A DNA stretch of 64,000 nucleotides from Nothopassalora personata (Eukaryota > Ascomycota > Dothideomycetes > Mycosphaerellales > Mycosphaerellaceae), in NCBI GenBank assembly GCA_033816765.1, contig CM066290.1:2170001-2234000 (forward strand). The letters are read 5' to 3'. The notes under the pieces were generated by a model that had not been told where the DNA came from, searched no databases, and saw only the letters and a list, made by a program, of their open reading frames with translations. How positions within the stretch are numbered: position 1 is the stretch's first letter; every line of letters starts with the position of its first letter. Below, piece after piece: positions 31,105-41,670 of the stretch. Position numbers and translations under genes: made by a program.

Positions 31105-33058
31105 GATGATATTTACTATGCCTGTACCATTTCGCACGTTAATTATCGTATCTGGAAAAGTAAGCAATGGCAACGAGAACGGCTGTGGCTGTCTCTTCAG
31201 ACAGCCATCTATCGCTATGCAAACATATAAGTACTGCCATTTCCCAGGTGAGGCGAGTTTTGGTAACACCACGTTATGTGGTTGCCTCTGGTACTTTGAC
31301 CTGGAGAGATGAGGCATTTATTGTTCCGCATACGAGAAGCGCGTAGGACTACAGAGCGAGGAAATCGAAGTCCACTAGTCCAGTGCTGTTTGCGGGAGCA
31401 GGCTATGCATCAGGTTGCCGGCATGCCGATGCACCACGCGTTCATGCGCGCAGCGCCTTCGTACCATACCTTTGAAAGGCACCTTGCAATCGAGTGACCC
31501 TCCAGATACGCAGACCTGACGCGATAGCACGATATATCCATGTCAAGGTCTTTGCAGCTCCTGCCGAGCCCTACGAGCAACCCTGTGAGCGTGATAATCC
31601 TCCAGGATTTATCTGGTACCAACGGGACAGAATTTCCAAGCTTGCTGTCGCCCCAAAAGCTACATTTGGGTTCAAAGTCATCTCAACGAAGAGTAGAGAC
31701 GGCGTTGGTGTGCCCGGAGATAGATAGAACGATTCGTTCATGCTGTCCATGTGTCACCTTTCATTCCTCGAAGCGCCATGCAGCTAGGGCCAGCTTCAGA
31801 CGATCTTCGGCAATGCAAGTGCTTAGATGGCGTGAGCTTCCATCAATCAACGTTTGCAAATACATGCCTTTTGCCCTAGGTCTAGCACAATATGATGTGC
31901 ATGCAGGAATGCAGTCTTTAGAGGTCGCAGTTTCCCTTTGATGCGCGCTGCTACCACGTGCTTCTCCTTCGGGCCTGCACGAACGGTCTCAAGATGTCCA
32001 GAGATAATATGATGGTTGAACATGAGTATGTACGCTGCCACTATGACAGCGCTTGACGCAATGACTGACAGGCGCAGTACTTTGGCGGCAGCCACGGCGA
32101 TACAATGCAATGAAGTTGATGCTGCTGCGAACTTGCAGATGCGCCTGGCCAAACTTTCCCTTGGGGTTCAGGACTTGACGAGATAAGAAGCATCGAGGAC
32201 TGCCGAAAGATTGCTGTCCGGCCAGGATTTCGCCAGCTACCGATTGCTATTGAGCAGAAATCGAGATCGAAGTCATGGCGAGACAGCGTAGGATGGCCAG
32301 AGACGAACGTAACTGCAGGAATCGAACCTGATGAGAAGCTCGAATGGCATCGGCGGCCGGTCTCGCGGTGCATTTCCGTGGAGAAGTTGGAGAATTGTAC
32401 ATCGGCAGTAGGCTTCAGCACTGTAGCGCTCGATGTTGATCTAGAATAGTCGTAGCACGGGAGTCCATGTTGATAGTTGTTGTATCTCTAGAAGGATGGT
32501 GCTCATTTCGGATGTCTCAAGCGCATTGTGTTGATGCCATATTGTGAGCAGTATCTATCTAATCGGACGCCTTGATGCTTTTGCGAAGGTACGACTAGCG
32601 AAAAAGACTGCGGTGATCAATCTGGGCACGTGTAAATGATCAGAAAGGCATTAGGAAGCGTAGCTGATGATAAGGAATTGTGCCTGGTAGGAGAAAGAGA
32701 GGAAGTGTTGCGGAGAAAGGTTGTGTATGGAAAGTTGGCTGACTAATCCTCCGAAGCGGCCGCAACTTTCCATGTCGAGCAGGAGACGGAGGAGGGATCT
32801 GATGTTGGCCTACCGATATCGTATTGGTCGTTGCAATGAGTGTCAGTCAAAAGGGAGCGAGGCGGCTGGCGTCGAGGAATGGTATATTAGATGTGGTCTG
32901 AGAGAGGGCGGCGGTGGTGATACTGACGTAGACCAGTCCTCTCACGCGACACGGCATGCTCTTCGTCTCGGCATCGCATATCGAACAGTACTTCCAGCAT
33001 CTCGAGACGACACGCATCAGCAGCAGCAGCAGTAGCGGTAGCCGAGGAGCCTGCGCAA
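31105..33058. other. Intergenic region; 5' end of mL46 gene probably at its right end
   Basis: No supported gene from 31105 to about 32900; ORFs on both strands lack composition bias. At about 32930-33058 the plus strand reads, in frame with the next gene, a Ser/Arg/Ala-rich stretch (SSSRHRISNSTSSISRRHAS) that looks like a mitochondrial presequence, but no ATG precedes it after an in-frame TGA at about 32918. Confidence 0.45.
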
Positions 33059-34099
33059 GTGCAGACAGACCCATCAGAACCTGCCACGGCGACAGGACCG
33101 CAGAAAGCATTCAAGCTCGCATGCAGTCCAGTGCTATCACGACCGCCGCTACTCACTCGGGAACTCACATCGTTCGAAAAAGCGTATTACCTCTACCAGA
33201 AGCGACTCAACGAGCGATTGGTACTACCCTTCACACGTTACTTCTACTACAAGAAGGGTACACCCGCAGACATCGAATGGAAACGGAAAGCCAAGGCACG
33301 AAAGGGCGTCGCAGCGAGGGACATCGGTCTGTACAATGCATACGATGAAGAGGCCTGGAACGACGAGGTCCTCGTGGGGAGCAGATTAGGAGAGCCCGAT
33401 GAGATCGTGGAGAGGTTGATCAGGGATGCCGAGGGTAAAGACATTGAGCAAGCCAAGCTGCAAGGCGACGCCGAGACGGGGAAGACAGAAGTCAGCGGCG
33501 ATGCGAAAGCAGGTGAGGGTGCGAGGAAACCCGTGGGAGAGATTACTGTGGCACGACCAGCGCCGCGTACAACAGAAGCGGACCAGAAGAATGATTTACG
33601 GAGTCTGAGCAGAAGGCTCGACAGAGCTTTGTACTTGCTCGTGATGCGGAAAGACGGGCAATGGCGATTCCCGGAAGACAGAGTATACGGCAGGGAGAAT
33701 TTGCACCAGGTACGTCGAAGGATGGATGGGATGAAGTGTGTGCATACTAACATCAAACAGGCCGCGGAGCGCATCCTCATCCAAGCAGGCGGCATCAACA
33801 TGAACACTTGGGTCGTCGGCAATCACCCCGTTGGGCACTTTGCAGCCAAGTACGAATCACCCATTCTTTCGAAGATCCCGCCAAATCGTCTGGTCAGCAC
33901 ATCGAACGAGGAACTGGAGCAGGAAGAGCATGGGGAGAAAGTCTTCTTCATGAAGTCAAGAATAATGGCTGGGCAAGCGGACATCTCGAAGAACGAGCTG
34001 GGTGACCAGGAGTTCCAATGGCTGACGAAGGAGGAAGTTCAGCAAAGGGTCGATTCCACTTACTGGGTCCAGGTCAAGAATATGCTCACCGAGCGGTAA
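33059..34099 (+). CDS. MRPL17: Mitochondrial large-subunit ribosomal protein mL46 (yeast MRPL17)
   Basis: Component of the mitochondrial 54S subunit with a Nudix-like fold. The core starts at LLTRELTSFEKAYYLYQKRL, followed by ERLVLPFTRYFYYKKGTPAD and EWKRKAKARK, the family hallmark. A degenerate Nudix region comes later (RALYLLVMRKDGQWRFPE ... AAERILIQAGG). A 51-bp intron at 33710-33760 (GTACGT, branch ACTAAC, ACAG) lies inside and is a multiple of three, so reading through it keeps the frame; the spliced form reads NLHQ-AAER. No ATG exists at 33059 (the codon is GTG). The frame is open upstream into a presequence-like stretch, so the true start is upstream, probably in another exon. Confidence 0.85.
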   Translation: MQTDPSEPATATGPQKAFKLACSPVLSRPPLLTRELTSFEKAYYLYQKRLNERLVLPFTRYFYYKKGTPADIEWKRKAKARKGVAARDIGLYNAYDEEAWNDEVLVGSRLGEPDEIVERLIRDAEGKDIEQAKLQGDAETGKTEVSGDAKAGEGARKPVGEITVARPAPRTTEADQKNDLRSLSRRLDRALYLLVMRKDGQWRFPEDRVYGRENLHQVRRRMDGMKCVHTNIKQAAERILIQAGGINMNTWVVGNHPVGHFAAKYESPILSKIPPNRLVSTSNEELEQEEHGEKVFFMKSRIMAGQADISKNELGDQEFQWLTKEEVQQRVDSTYWVQVKNMLTER

Positions 34100-34741
34100 G
34101 CTATGTACAGTGGACGCGCTAATACCAAGCTTGACACGAGCACATCATTCGCGCAGCAAATTGCGGTCTCTTTCTGTTTCACCGGCTTAGGCTGCTGAGC
34201 AAAGCATGTTCTCGTCATGTAGATTCTATCTGTCTTGCCAAGCTGACAGGTGCTGAAATCAGAGCGCCCTCGTACGCTCGCTATACTGGTCTAGCCACAT
34301 TCCGTGGGTTAAAAACCTCGACCAACAGCATGTGTCTCGCCTCCAGTGCGACCTTCCAATCATCTCTAGGGCACAAGCGACATTACGCATCACAATGCGA
34401 TGACTCTGCACTGTATACCATCGAAGCATCGGCTTGAAGTGATTGGCAAGGATCTCACGCCGACACATTCTGCCTGCCTTGATCCGACTACGCCAAAATG
34501 CCCTCGCAACGGGCACCCGATTCGCCAGCGCGGAAACAGAATGCCTCACTAGGAAGTCATGCTTTTGTCTCATCCTACTCCGATTACCACATTGGTCCCG
34601 ATCCATGGTGAAGGAAGCCGCGCGCTGCTATGTCCTTCCTGATGGATCATGTTCAGTAGCAAGTGCCATGAGGAGGTCACGATATAAGGCAATACAGTAT
34701 CTCCTCCGACGTCGAAAGATTTCTTGGAATGAGGCGAGGCG
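34100..34741. other. Intergenic region
   Basis: Downstream of the mL46 gene. Two opposed ORFs (34443-34856 plus, 34259-34606 minus) have no protein-like features. Nothing else seen. Confidence 0.35.
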
Positions 34742-35990
34742 ATGGTGCAACCATGGCTTTCAGATCCCATCCCAATGTTGGACTTTAGCAAAGCCAGCCA
34801 CACTAATACGAAGCCAGCTCTTCTCAAAGACCTCAGGGATGCCATCCTGCCGGTAGAATCTTTATCTGATCTGTCGGACACTGGAATCGAGGAAGACTTC
34901 TTCGATCTCCCAGAGGAGGAGAAGCTTACTATCGAAATGAAGAATGAGCCGAGCTTTTGTGGGTGGTCCAAGGTACGACCGCGATCATAGTCGGCTGGCA
35001 GATGCTGACGAGCGTAGCAACAGCTGTTCAAGCTGAAGGAATCGGTGAGAAGTGAAGCAAAGGTGTGTGGCTTGCTCCAGGATAGCCCCGATTGCACAGG
35101 TCAGTCTGCTTTCGCCATCCCTAAGGTGTCGTCCTCATAAAGAGGCGGGAAGGATCTGATGTCTGCAGCTGCTCGACCTCTGGCGACTAAATCGATCATT
35201 AGAGCATCCCAGCGGATATACTCGCAGCAAAGCTCGCTTTTCATCTGCAGGAAACTCGACGTTTCGTCAAAACCAGTGCCCGCTTGGAGTTCGCCGTCAA
35301 TTTCTTAGCAAGTGCAGAAGCATGCACAAAGTCCTGATGATGCACCAGTAGATGGTCTTCATCCGCTTTCAGGCAACCCGGTACAAAGTAGCCTCCTAGT
35401 GCACCTAGGTTGGTGGCTGTAGCGAGCCAGAAGGTGATCAGCGCCCATAGCTTATACAGGTCAAGCTTGTTCAGGCAGTCTTCCGTACTCTGTTCACCTT
35501 GATTCCTATTACAAAAGCAGTGTGACAGAGTTCGTATGACACATCTTGTGCTGGCCGTGGAATCTTTTTCTTCGACGACATGACAGGGAAGCTGTTCAAA
35601 GAAGGCCACATGACTGGACGTACCCTGGATTTGAATGTCTCGGTGGATCTTGAAGAGAAACGCCGGATAGTTGATTTCGCGCTGCGGCCGATGAGAAGAT
35701 CGAGCTGGATGCAAGCGTTCTGTGATCAGGTCAGCCAACTCGCCTTGGTTTCATGCTGATGAACTTTGTACGGACTGTTGCTGCACTAGCTTGCGTTGTT
35801 TGAAGGGGCGGTCTCGGTATGCGCATTCATTCTGGCCGCCTCAACGGACGCATCTCGAGCAGACCGGTTTCTCGCGACCGCAGGACTGTTTGTTGTATCT
35901 GCAAGGCTCGCATGCTGCATTCCGAGTCGGCGTCGGTGCGTTCGGCGTCATGTCCACCGGTGGAGGCTGTCGTCGGCGAGAGATTGAGAT
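34742..35990 (+). CDS. Possible multi-exon hypothetical protein
   Basis: Not recognised; the model is tentative. The first exon from ATG 34742 has coding character (LLKDLRDAILPVESLSDLSD, GIEEDFFDLPEEEKLTIEMK). A GT-AG intron at about 34972-35018 joins QQLFKLKESVRSEAK, and a second GTCAGT...GCAG intron may follow near 35100. Further right the plus strand reads GIFFFDDMTGKLFKEGHM and LNVSVDLEEKRRIVDFALRP up to FCDQ. Then a 60-bp intron (GTCAGC ... GCACTAG, about 35731-35790) leads to LALFEGAVSVCAFILAAS and a hydrophobic end. The middle join (35260-35540) was not resolved. A competing 165-aa ORF on the minus strand (35241-35738) covers the same DNA. Confidence 0.3.
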
Positions 35991-36612
35991 ATGCAACGTT
36001 GAGCTGAATGAAAGATAGCCATCCCAGTCGGCGTGATCCGTAACAACGGAGTAGACTCACTACTCCAACGTCGGGATACAGTGGAGTTTGGAACACGAGA
36101 GAACGAGAGATATGTTTTGTACAATGCCTAGGCGGTATTACTGATCATACACCATAGGGCGCAGTCTGACCCATGGCTTGAAAGTCGGCATGGTAGATAA
36201 TTTGGCCGAGTGACGTCCTCGCTGTCTAGGCTTTGTGGTCGTTGCGATGAGCATGTATCACAATGTAGCGTGGACAGTGCGTAGCCAGCAAGTATATCTG
36301 CGGTCCCATCAAGGCTAACGACAGCGATCATCGAAGTGCTCCTGTTGCAACCATTTCGAGATATCAGAGGAAGCATGTATACTTGCGCACTCTGTATGAC
36401 TTGCGCGAGGTGTAGGAACTTCGTACGAGAGGGAGCTGGCCACGACGATGTGGTCCCGGGAGCCTTTTCAACAGCCTTTTCACGACTCGGGCCATGACAT
36501 GGGTTCGGCATCGCTTTCGGTTTCGCAGCTTTCGTAGCTAAATGTAGAATCTCGACCGCGCACGAGAGTCTGACTTTGTTGGAACCTGTCCTGGATTAGA
36601 GCCGATCGACGC
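35991..36612. other. Intergenic region
   Basis: Between the tentative gene and the 3' end of the dynein light intermediate chain gene. One minus-strand ORF (36128-36511) has no recognisable features. Confidence 0.35.
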
Positions 36613-38454
36613 TCAGCCCGTCTTGCTCGGTGTATTATCTCTGGTGCCGCCTCCTCCAGCCTTCTTTGCCAGGCTGTTGAAGAAGTCATTGAGCTTGTTC
36701 GGGTCGAAGTCTGGCGACTTTGCACTAGAAGTATCTCGTGCACGACCGACAGGCGTGAGGGTCTCTGAGCCTTTAGCATCTTCGCCAGTGTCCCTGTTGG
36801 CCCGTGGTGGCTTGGGAGTACCGGTCCTAGGAGTGGTGGAGATAGGACTGCCTGATGGATGCGCTGGTCGTTTCAGTCGCTCGATAGCCGCCTCGGCGCT
36901 TATCGTATCATAGCTGACACCTCCCACATTGAAGGAAACATCACCGAGCTCGTTCAAAGCGCCCGTCTGCTCACCAGAAGGCATGCCAATGTTGCGGCTT
37001 GTAGCATGCCCCGTGTTTGAAACGCCATTCGGGAGACCTCCATTGTCTCGTTCTTGATCTTTCAGCTCGAGCTGCTGTAGATGCTGACGCATCTCGGCCA
37101 GAAACTCTTGATCTGGCTTGGTGGTCACCTCAATTCGTGGTGGCGGCTGCTGTTTGTGCGCCTGCGGGTCCAGGATGCGAGTCTCGTACTTTTTCACAGC
37201 TGATTGCGGGACCTTGGATGGCGAAAGAGGTGCTTCTGCAAGATCGTCATCTTCAGCGTCGACAGGAGAAGACTCGTAGACCTCTGCGCCGCCATTGGAC
37301 TGAGACGAATCTTGACCTTCTGTTATCGCATCGTCCGAGTGGTGCCTGCTGGGCTGCGGTGTTGATTCTGGGGTCGGCTGCAAGTCAGTGTACCAGCCGT
37401 GAAGCACGTCTTCGGGGGAGAAGGTGTCGCTCAGCGTTCTAATAAATGCTATGCTGTCCCAGCCCGCAGGAATGACAATGGCCATGCGATCCATGAAGTC
37501 GTGTTTTGGTCCCAGCTCTTGCTTCTGCGGACTTTCGCCAGAGCGCTGCTGTCTTGGACTCAAGGGGACCAGGTCCAGGTTGAGCGAAGTGTACAGCACT
37601 TTTTGCGGCTCACTCAGGGCACCCCCAGGCTGTTGCGGAGGCGTGTTGGTATTCGTGTACACCAGGGCGCTGAGTGGGTGAAGTGGCAGAATGGCACTGC
37701 GGAGGCACTGTGAGATGTAGTCGAAGTCGTCTTCCTTGTATCCTTCCTTCAACAAATCTTCCTGGGCTTCCGTGTGTTGGACAACCACTACGATTGAGAC
37801 TGCCGCGTCCTTGACGACGTCCATGGGGTCTGTGGCTTTCTGTCCCTCCGGCAAAAGTGCTTTGGCCAGCACCTGGAGCCATCGTCGCAGCTGCTCCAAG
37901 AACTTCCAGGGCTCTCTCCAGCTGAGCAGCAGGCACACGCTGGGCTTTTGAGATGCGGCCGATTCTGCCTCCTCGTCCTCGACACCATCTTTCGTCGCCT
38001 CTCTCTGCTTCTGCAACAGTCCCCGAAGTGTCCCCACGTACTCGTCCTTGGCCTCGGGGATGGTATGAAGCTCAATGCGAGCCACTTCTTCCGCGTCTGA
38101 CCCCAAGGCCGCGATGCCGCTGCCGCTGTGCTGCGGCGGAGAGTACAGGGTGACGTGTCCGTAGCCGTAGGCATACTGGTTGCTCAACTTCAGTTCGCCC
38201 TTTGGTCTCTGCTGGCGCCGTTCGTTGCCTCGTGATGGCGGCTGTGGAGGCGGGGGACGCGTGATGCCCTGCAAGAAGTGTCGCTGGTCATGGGGAGAGG
38301 CGCCGCATACGATGAGCTCTCGCTGCTGGACCGCCTGTGTCCGCGATCGTGCTTGAGCTTCGCGTGTCTGGCGGAGGAGACTGGACCAGATGTCGCTGCG
38401 CTGGTCCTTCTTGCGTCGTGTGGTGGGCTGGCGGGTGGTGGTAACTGTGGCCAT
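36613..38454 (-). CDS. Cytoplasmic dynein light intermediate chain
   Basis: Subunit of the cytoplasmic dynein motor that links the heavy chain to cargo adaptors for nuclear and vesicle transport. Single exon, 613 aa. The N-terminal Ras-like domain starts at SDIWSSLLRQTREAQARSRT and has a degenerate P-loop (VCGASPHDQRHFL). The family segments VCLLLSWREPWKFLEQLRRW, KDAAVSIVVVVQHTEAQE and FMDRMAIVIPAGWDSIAFIR are clear. A long proline/serine-rich tail contains two helix-like patches (FLAEMRQHLQQLELKDQE and FDPNKLNDFFNSLAKKAG); the latter looks like the C-terminal adaptor-binding helix of this family. The gene is divergent from bS16m with about 270 bp between start codons. Confidence 0.88.
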   Translation of the reverse strand: MATVTTTRQPTTRRKKDQRSDIWSSLLRQTREAQARSRTQAVQQRELIVCGASPHDQRHFLQGITRPPPPQPPSRGNERRQQRPKGELKLSNQYAYGYGHVTLYSPPQHSGSGIAALGSDAEEVARIELHTIPEAKDEYVGTLRGLLQKQREATKDGVEDEEAESAASQKPSVCLLLSWREPWKFLEQLRRWLQVLAKALLPEGQKATDPMDVVKDAAVSIVVVVQHTEAQEDLLKEGYKEDDFDYISQCLRSAILPLHPLSALVYTNTNTPPQQPGGALSEPQKVLYTSLNLDLVPLSPRQQRSGESPQKQELGPKHDFMDRMAIVIPAGWDSIAFIRTLSDTFSPEDVLHGWYTDLQPTPESTPQPSRHHSDDAITEGQDSSQSNGGAEVYESSPVDAEDDDLAEAPLSPSKVPQSAVKKYETRILDPQAHKQQPPPRIEVTTKPDQEFLAEMRQHLQQLELKDQERDNGGLPNGVSNTGHATSRNIGMPSGEQTGALNELGDVSFNVGGVSYDTISAEAAIERLKRPAHPSGSPISTTPRTGTPKPPRANRDTGEDAKGSETLTPVGRARDTSSAKSPDFDPNKLNDFFNSLAKKAGGGGTRDNTPSKTG

Positions 38455-38725
38455 GATGATGATGATAGCAACAAGCGAGTGTGTCTCTTGCGAGATGGTT
38501 GCGGTTGATGTAGTAGTACTGTACTCCGCAAGTCAAGTAGACACGAGGGCGGACGTGCTTCGTGCGTGACGATCGATCGCGTCGATGGTGAAGCGCTCGC
38601 CGCGGAGGTCATGCACTCCATGCAGTTCTATGTCGATTTCTCGTCCACATCCGACACTACAGTATCTCACCGTCACAGCGACCAGCACTCGTACAGCAGA
38701 CCAATCCTCACATCAAGACTCCACC
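38455..38725. promoter_or_regulatory. Shared divergent promoter region (dynein LIC / bS16m)
   Basis: 271 bp separate the two start codons on opposite strands, so both genes must be driven from here. The segment has no clear TATA element. The bS16m start at 38726 has a good context (CCACCATGG). Confidence 0.5.
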
Positions 38726-39223
38726 ATGGTTCTCCGACTTCGCCTTGCCCGCGTGTCCACGCCCGGCGGCGCAAAGCGACATCATCCCTTCTACAACATT
38801 GTCCTCGCCCAAGGCCGATCCGCACGCGACTCCAAGCCAATGGAAGTGCTGGGCACATACGATCCCATACCGAAGCTCCCCGTCGGCGCCGAGCCATCCG
38901 ACCGCAAGGTCAAGGACATCAAAGTCGATGTGTCCAGGGCGAAATACTGGTTGGGAGTGGGAGCCCAGCCGAGTGACACGGTGTGGAGGTTACTGTCAAT
39001 GGTACGCGCAAATGCTGATGAGAGCATGTCGTTGCCGCCCACAGCATGGACTGACTCGACGCAGATTGGTCTTCTGGAGCCACGATACCTCCCCTCAGGA
39101 CCTCAGACGATCAAGCAGTCCCGATTTCCTACTCACGTGCCGAAGCCGGACAAGGCACCGAGAGAAAAGAAGGCCGATGGCATCATGGGCAAGATCGAGT
39201 CGCAAGTCATGGCTGGCAGGTGA
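38726..39223 (+). CDS. MRPS16: Mitochondrial small-subunit ribosomal protein bS16m
   Basis: Bacterial-type S16 protein of the mitochondrial 37S subunit. Exons 38726-39001 and 39065-39223 give 144 aa; the 63-bp intron (GTACGC ... GCAG) is a multiple of three without stops, so an unspliced frame also stays open. The N-terminus VLRLRLARVSTPGGAKRHHPFYNIV is the S16 signature, followed by LGTYDPIP and RAKYWLGVGAQPSDTVWRLL, which after splicing continues GLLEPRY. The C-terminal basic extension is usual for fungal forms. The frame extends upstream to 38585, but the ATG at 38726 matches the family start. Confidence 0.92.
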   Translation: MVLRLRLARVSTPGGAKRHHPFYNIVLAQGRSARDSKPMEVLGTYDPIPKLPVGAEPSDRKVKDIKVDVSRAKYWLGVGAQPSDTVWRLLSMVRANADESMSLPPTAWTDSTQIGLLEPRYLPSGPQTIKQSRFPTHVPKPDKAPREKKADGIMGKIESQVMAGR

Positions 39224-39477
39224 GAAAGCCAATACATCCAAGTTCCATCTTCCATCTGCTTGTCGCCCGGCCACCCTCAGCAGAAGCGCCATGTAGGACC
39301 CCCGCGCTGCTGACCCAGTCCGCGGCGGTCGACTGTCTACAGCTTGGGTTACACCGCATATTCCAAGCCGTCGCTTGATGTGACCACCGTCCAGCATTTT
39401 GCAGCTTCGCATCCGACCGTCTCAGCTGCAGAATCTCAGACACTCACGCGGAACTCACCTCCATACATCACGTTACC

Positions 39478-41014
39478 ATGCCAGGTATACACCCATCGGG
39501 TCACGATGTGAGCCACGGCGAATACAGAAAGCAAATCGACCGCATCGCCGCGGAATACGACATCAAATGGACTTTGTCCGTCTCGACGCACGGGACACCC
39601 GCCATCACCAGAGCATTTCACACTGCCGCACCGCCAAATGCAGATGTCTTTTCGGACGTCTATCACTTGATCCAATTTCATTCTGCGACAGTTCCTGCTT
39701 TGGGCGAACAAATCTGCATCATCGAGAACATAAGTCTGGAATGGGTCCTAGCACTGGGCAAAGCTTGGAATATGCCTCCGGCGCACTTTGTAGACTACTT
39801 GCGTAATGAAGGGCCTTATCCGACATGGGCTACCGCACTCGAACGGGAAGAGAATCAGAATTTACAGCTCCAGACATGCACCATGCGTGGACACTTCGTC
39901 TGTGAGAGCAAGCTCAAGAACACCAATCATGTCCATCGCATTCATACTCGACACGCAGAAAGAGGTCTCCCAGGCTCTACATCTAGAATACGTTCCTGCA
40001 TTTCGTTCATACCCCTGGATGGTCTTTGTGAGTGGTGGCGACCTCCCGATCTTGCACCTTACTAACCCTGACGGTGAAGTACTGATCTTGGTCGACGCTC
40101 TCCCTAGCATCGCAGAGGTCTGCGGAAGCTCAGGCATACTCTTTGAGACACTATCGACCACACACCCTCATGGACATGCTGCCTGGCACTTCTTATGCGG
40201 GCCTCCCTACCACGATCCGTCCCTTGCTGGAGCGATATTCCAATACTGCAAAGATAGAGATCAGCGAGACCTGCTTCATCTCTGGCATCGGCACGGTGGT
40301 GGACACAAGAAAGATCTCATACTCATGGCATTAATGACGTTCTCATGGCGACGCTGCCTACGCACCATCGCTCTGGAGCTTGCCCAAGTCAGCTTTGGGC
40401 AGATTAGAACTGTCAACAGCAAGAATCTGAATGATTTCAACGACCGACTGCACCGACTGCGAGAAGACCTCTCCAGGTTAAAGCAAGTCATACCCCCCGA
40501 TCAGAATCTCTTCTGCACCGATCCTTCCTGTGCTCACAACGGCGATGTCGCCCAGCACTACTCAAGTTACAAAGTCGAGCGTACCGCACACTGGAATAGC
40601 TCCGAGGAGTGGCCATCACTCAAAGCAGAAATCCAACGCCAGGAAGATATTCTCGTCCAGACGTTTCAGATTCTGCACAGCACGATTGCGATCAGAGAGA
40701 GCCAAGCTGGTGTCGAACTCGCAAAGCATATGGCTGAAGAGGCACGTCGAAGCACCAAGCAAGCACGGCGTGGTCAGCTGCTCACCTATCTTGCCTTCAT
40801 CTATGCTCCGCTGTCATTCATTACCAGCATATATGGCATGAACGTTAAAGAGATCAATGATTCTCCGCTGTCTGTGTGGGTATGCTTTGTGGCGCTGGCT
40901 GTCGTGATTGCTGGGACATTCTTGATATGGCTGGCATTCAAGGCGTGGGAGAAATGGAGGTCCCAACAAAGGGCAGGAAAGAACGTCGACAAGGACTTGG
41001 AGAAGAACAAGTGA
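39478..41014 (+). CDS. CorA-like Mg2+ transporter family membrane protein
   Basis: Two overlapping frames, 39478-40065 and about 39900-41014, join by a phase-0 GT-AG intron that I place at 39898-39958 (donor GTCTGT, acceptor CACGCAG), giving 491 aa. A better donor (GTGAGA, 39902) would create a stop. The N-terminal half is a soluble domain (ISLEWVLALGKAWNMPPAHF, YLRNEGPYPTWATALEREEN) of the kind found in fungal CorA-like proteins. A long helix (about 310-400) is followed by TM1 (QLLTYLAFIYAPLSFITSIY), which ends in the family GMN motif (YGMNVKEI), and TM2 (VWVCFVALAVVIAGTFLIWL). The GMN motif forms the Mg2+ selectivity filter in CorA. Substrate and membrane are not deducible. Confidence 0.8.
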
Positions 41015-41670
41015 AGCCTTGACCAAGGAAAAGATTATGATCATTCACCTCGGTTTTCGGTACGCAATTCTGCATACTACTCTGCTACGGCATGACCACG
41101 TATGCTTCATGGCAACGAAATGATGCTCGGCGCTGGAATTATCAAAGCTTGCGACTTGTGTGGTACAGCCGTTTGTGGTCAACATCAGCCACTCCAGCGA
41201 CGAACCACGAAATATGCTCTACTCCAGGAGACTGTATCATGAAGATTCTTACGCCACGATCTGCCCCCGTTCCAGCCATTAAACTGGCTGATCCGTCAAT
41301 GCTGGTATGTTCCGTCACTATGGCTGATAGCACAGACCCCGAATTGCCTGGCCATTTCCGTCAACATCTAACGTCTTCTGCTGGAACACACCTTCTATAT
41401 ACTGCTTGACAACTCCCTTGTTGGTCCACTACTTGCCACTAATTGTCTGGACAGCCTTTCTCATGTGCGATTAACGGCCAGCTCCTGTGACCCAGCACGA
41501 CTTACCAGCATAGCGTTGCCACGGATCATGAACCTGCAACGCACTTTTCGCAGTGGAATACAGTGGCTCGACTCTGTCGAGCATGTATATATAATCTTGT
41601 GCTGCTACTGCCAGGGCATTGTACACGGCAGTCATAGCGACAATCAACCACTTCTACACAACTCTCCATC
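41015..41670. other. Intergenic region / promoter of the protease gene
   Basis: No gene seen. A TATA-like ATGTATATATAA lies at about 41583-41594, some 80 bp upstream of the protease start codon, a plausible core promoter. Confidence 0.45.
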
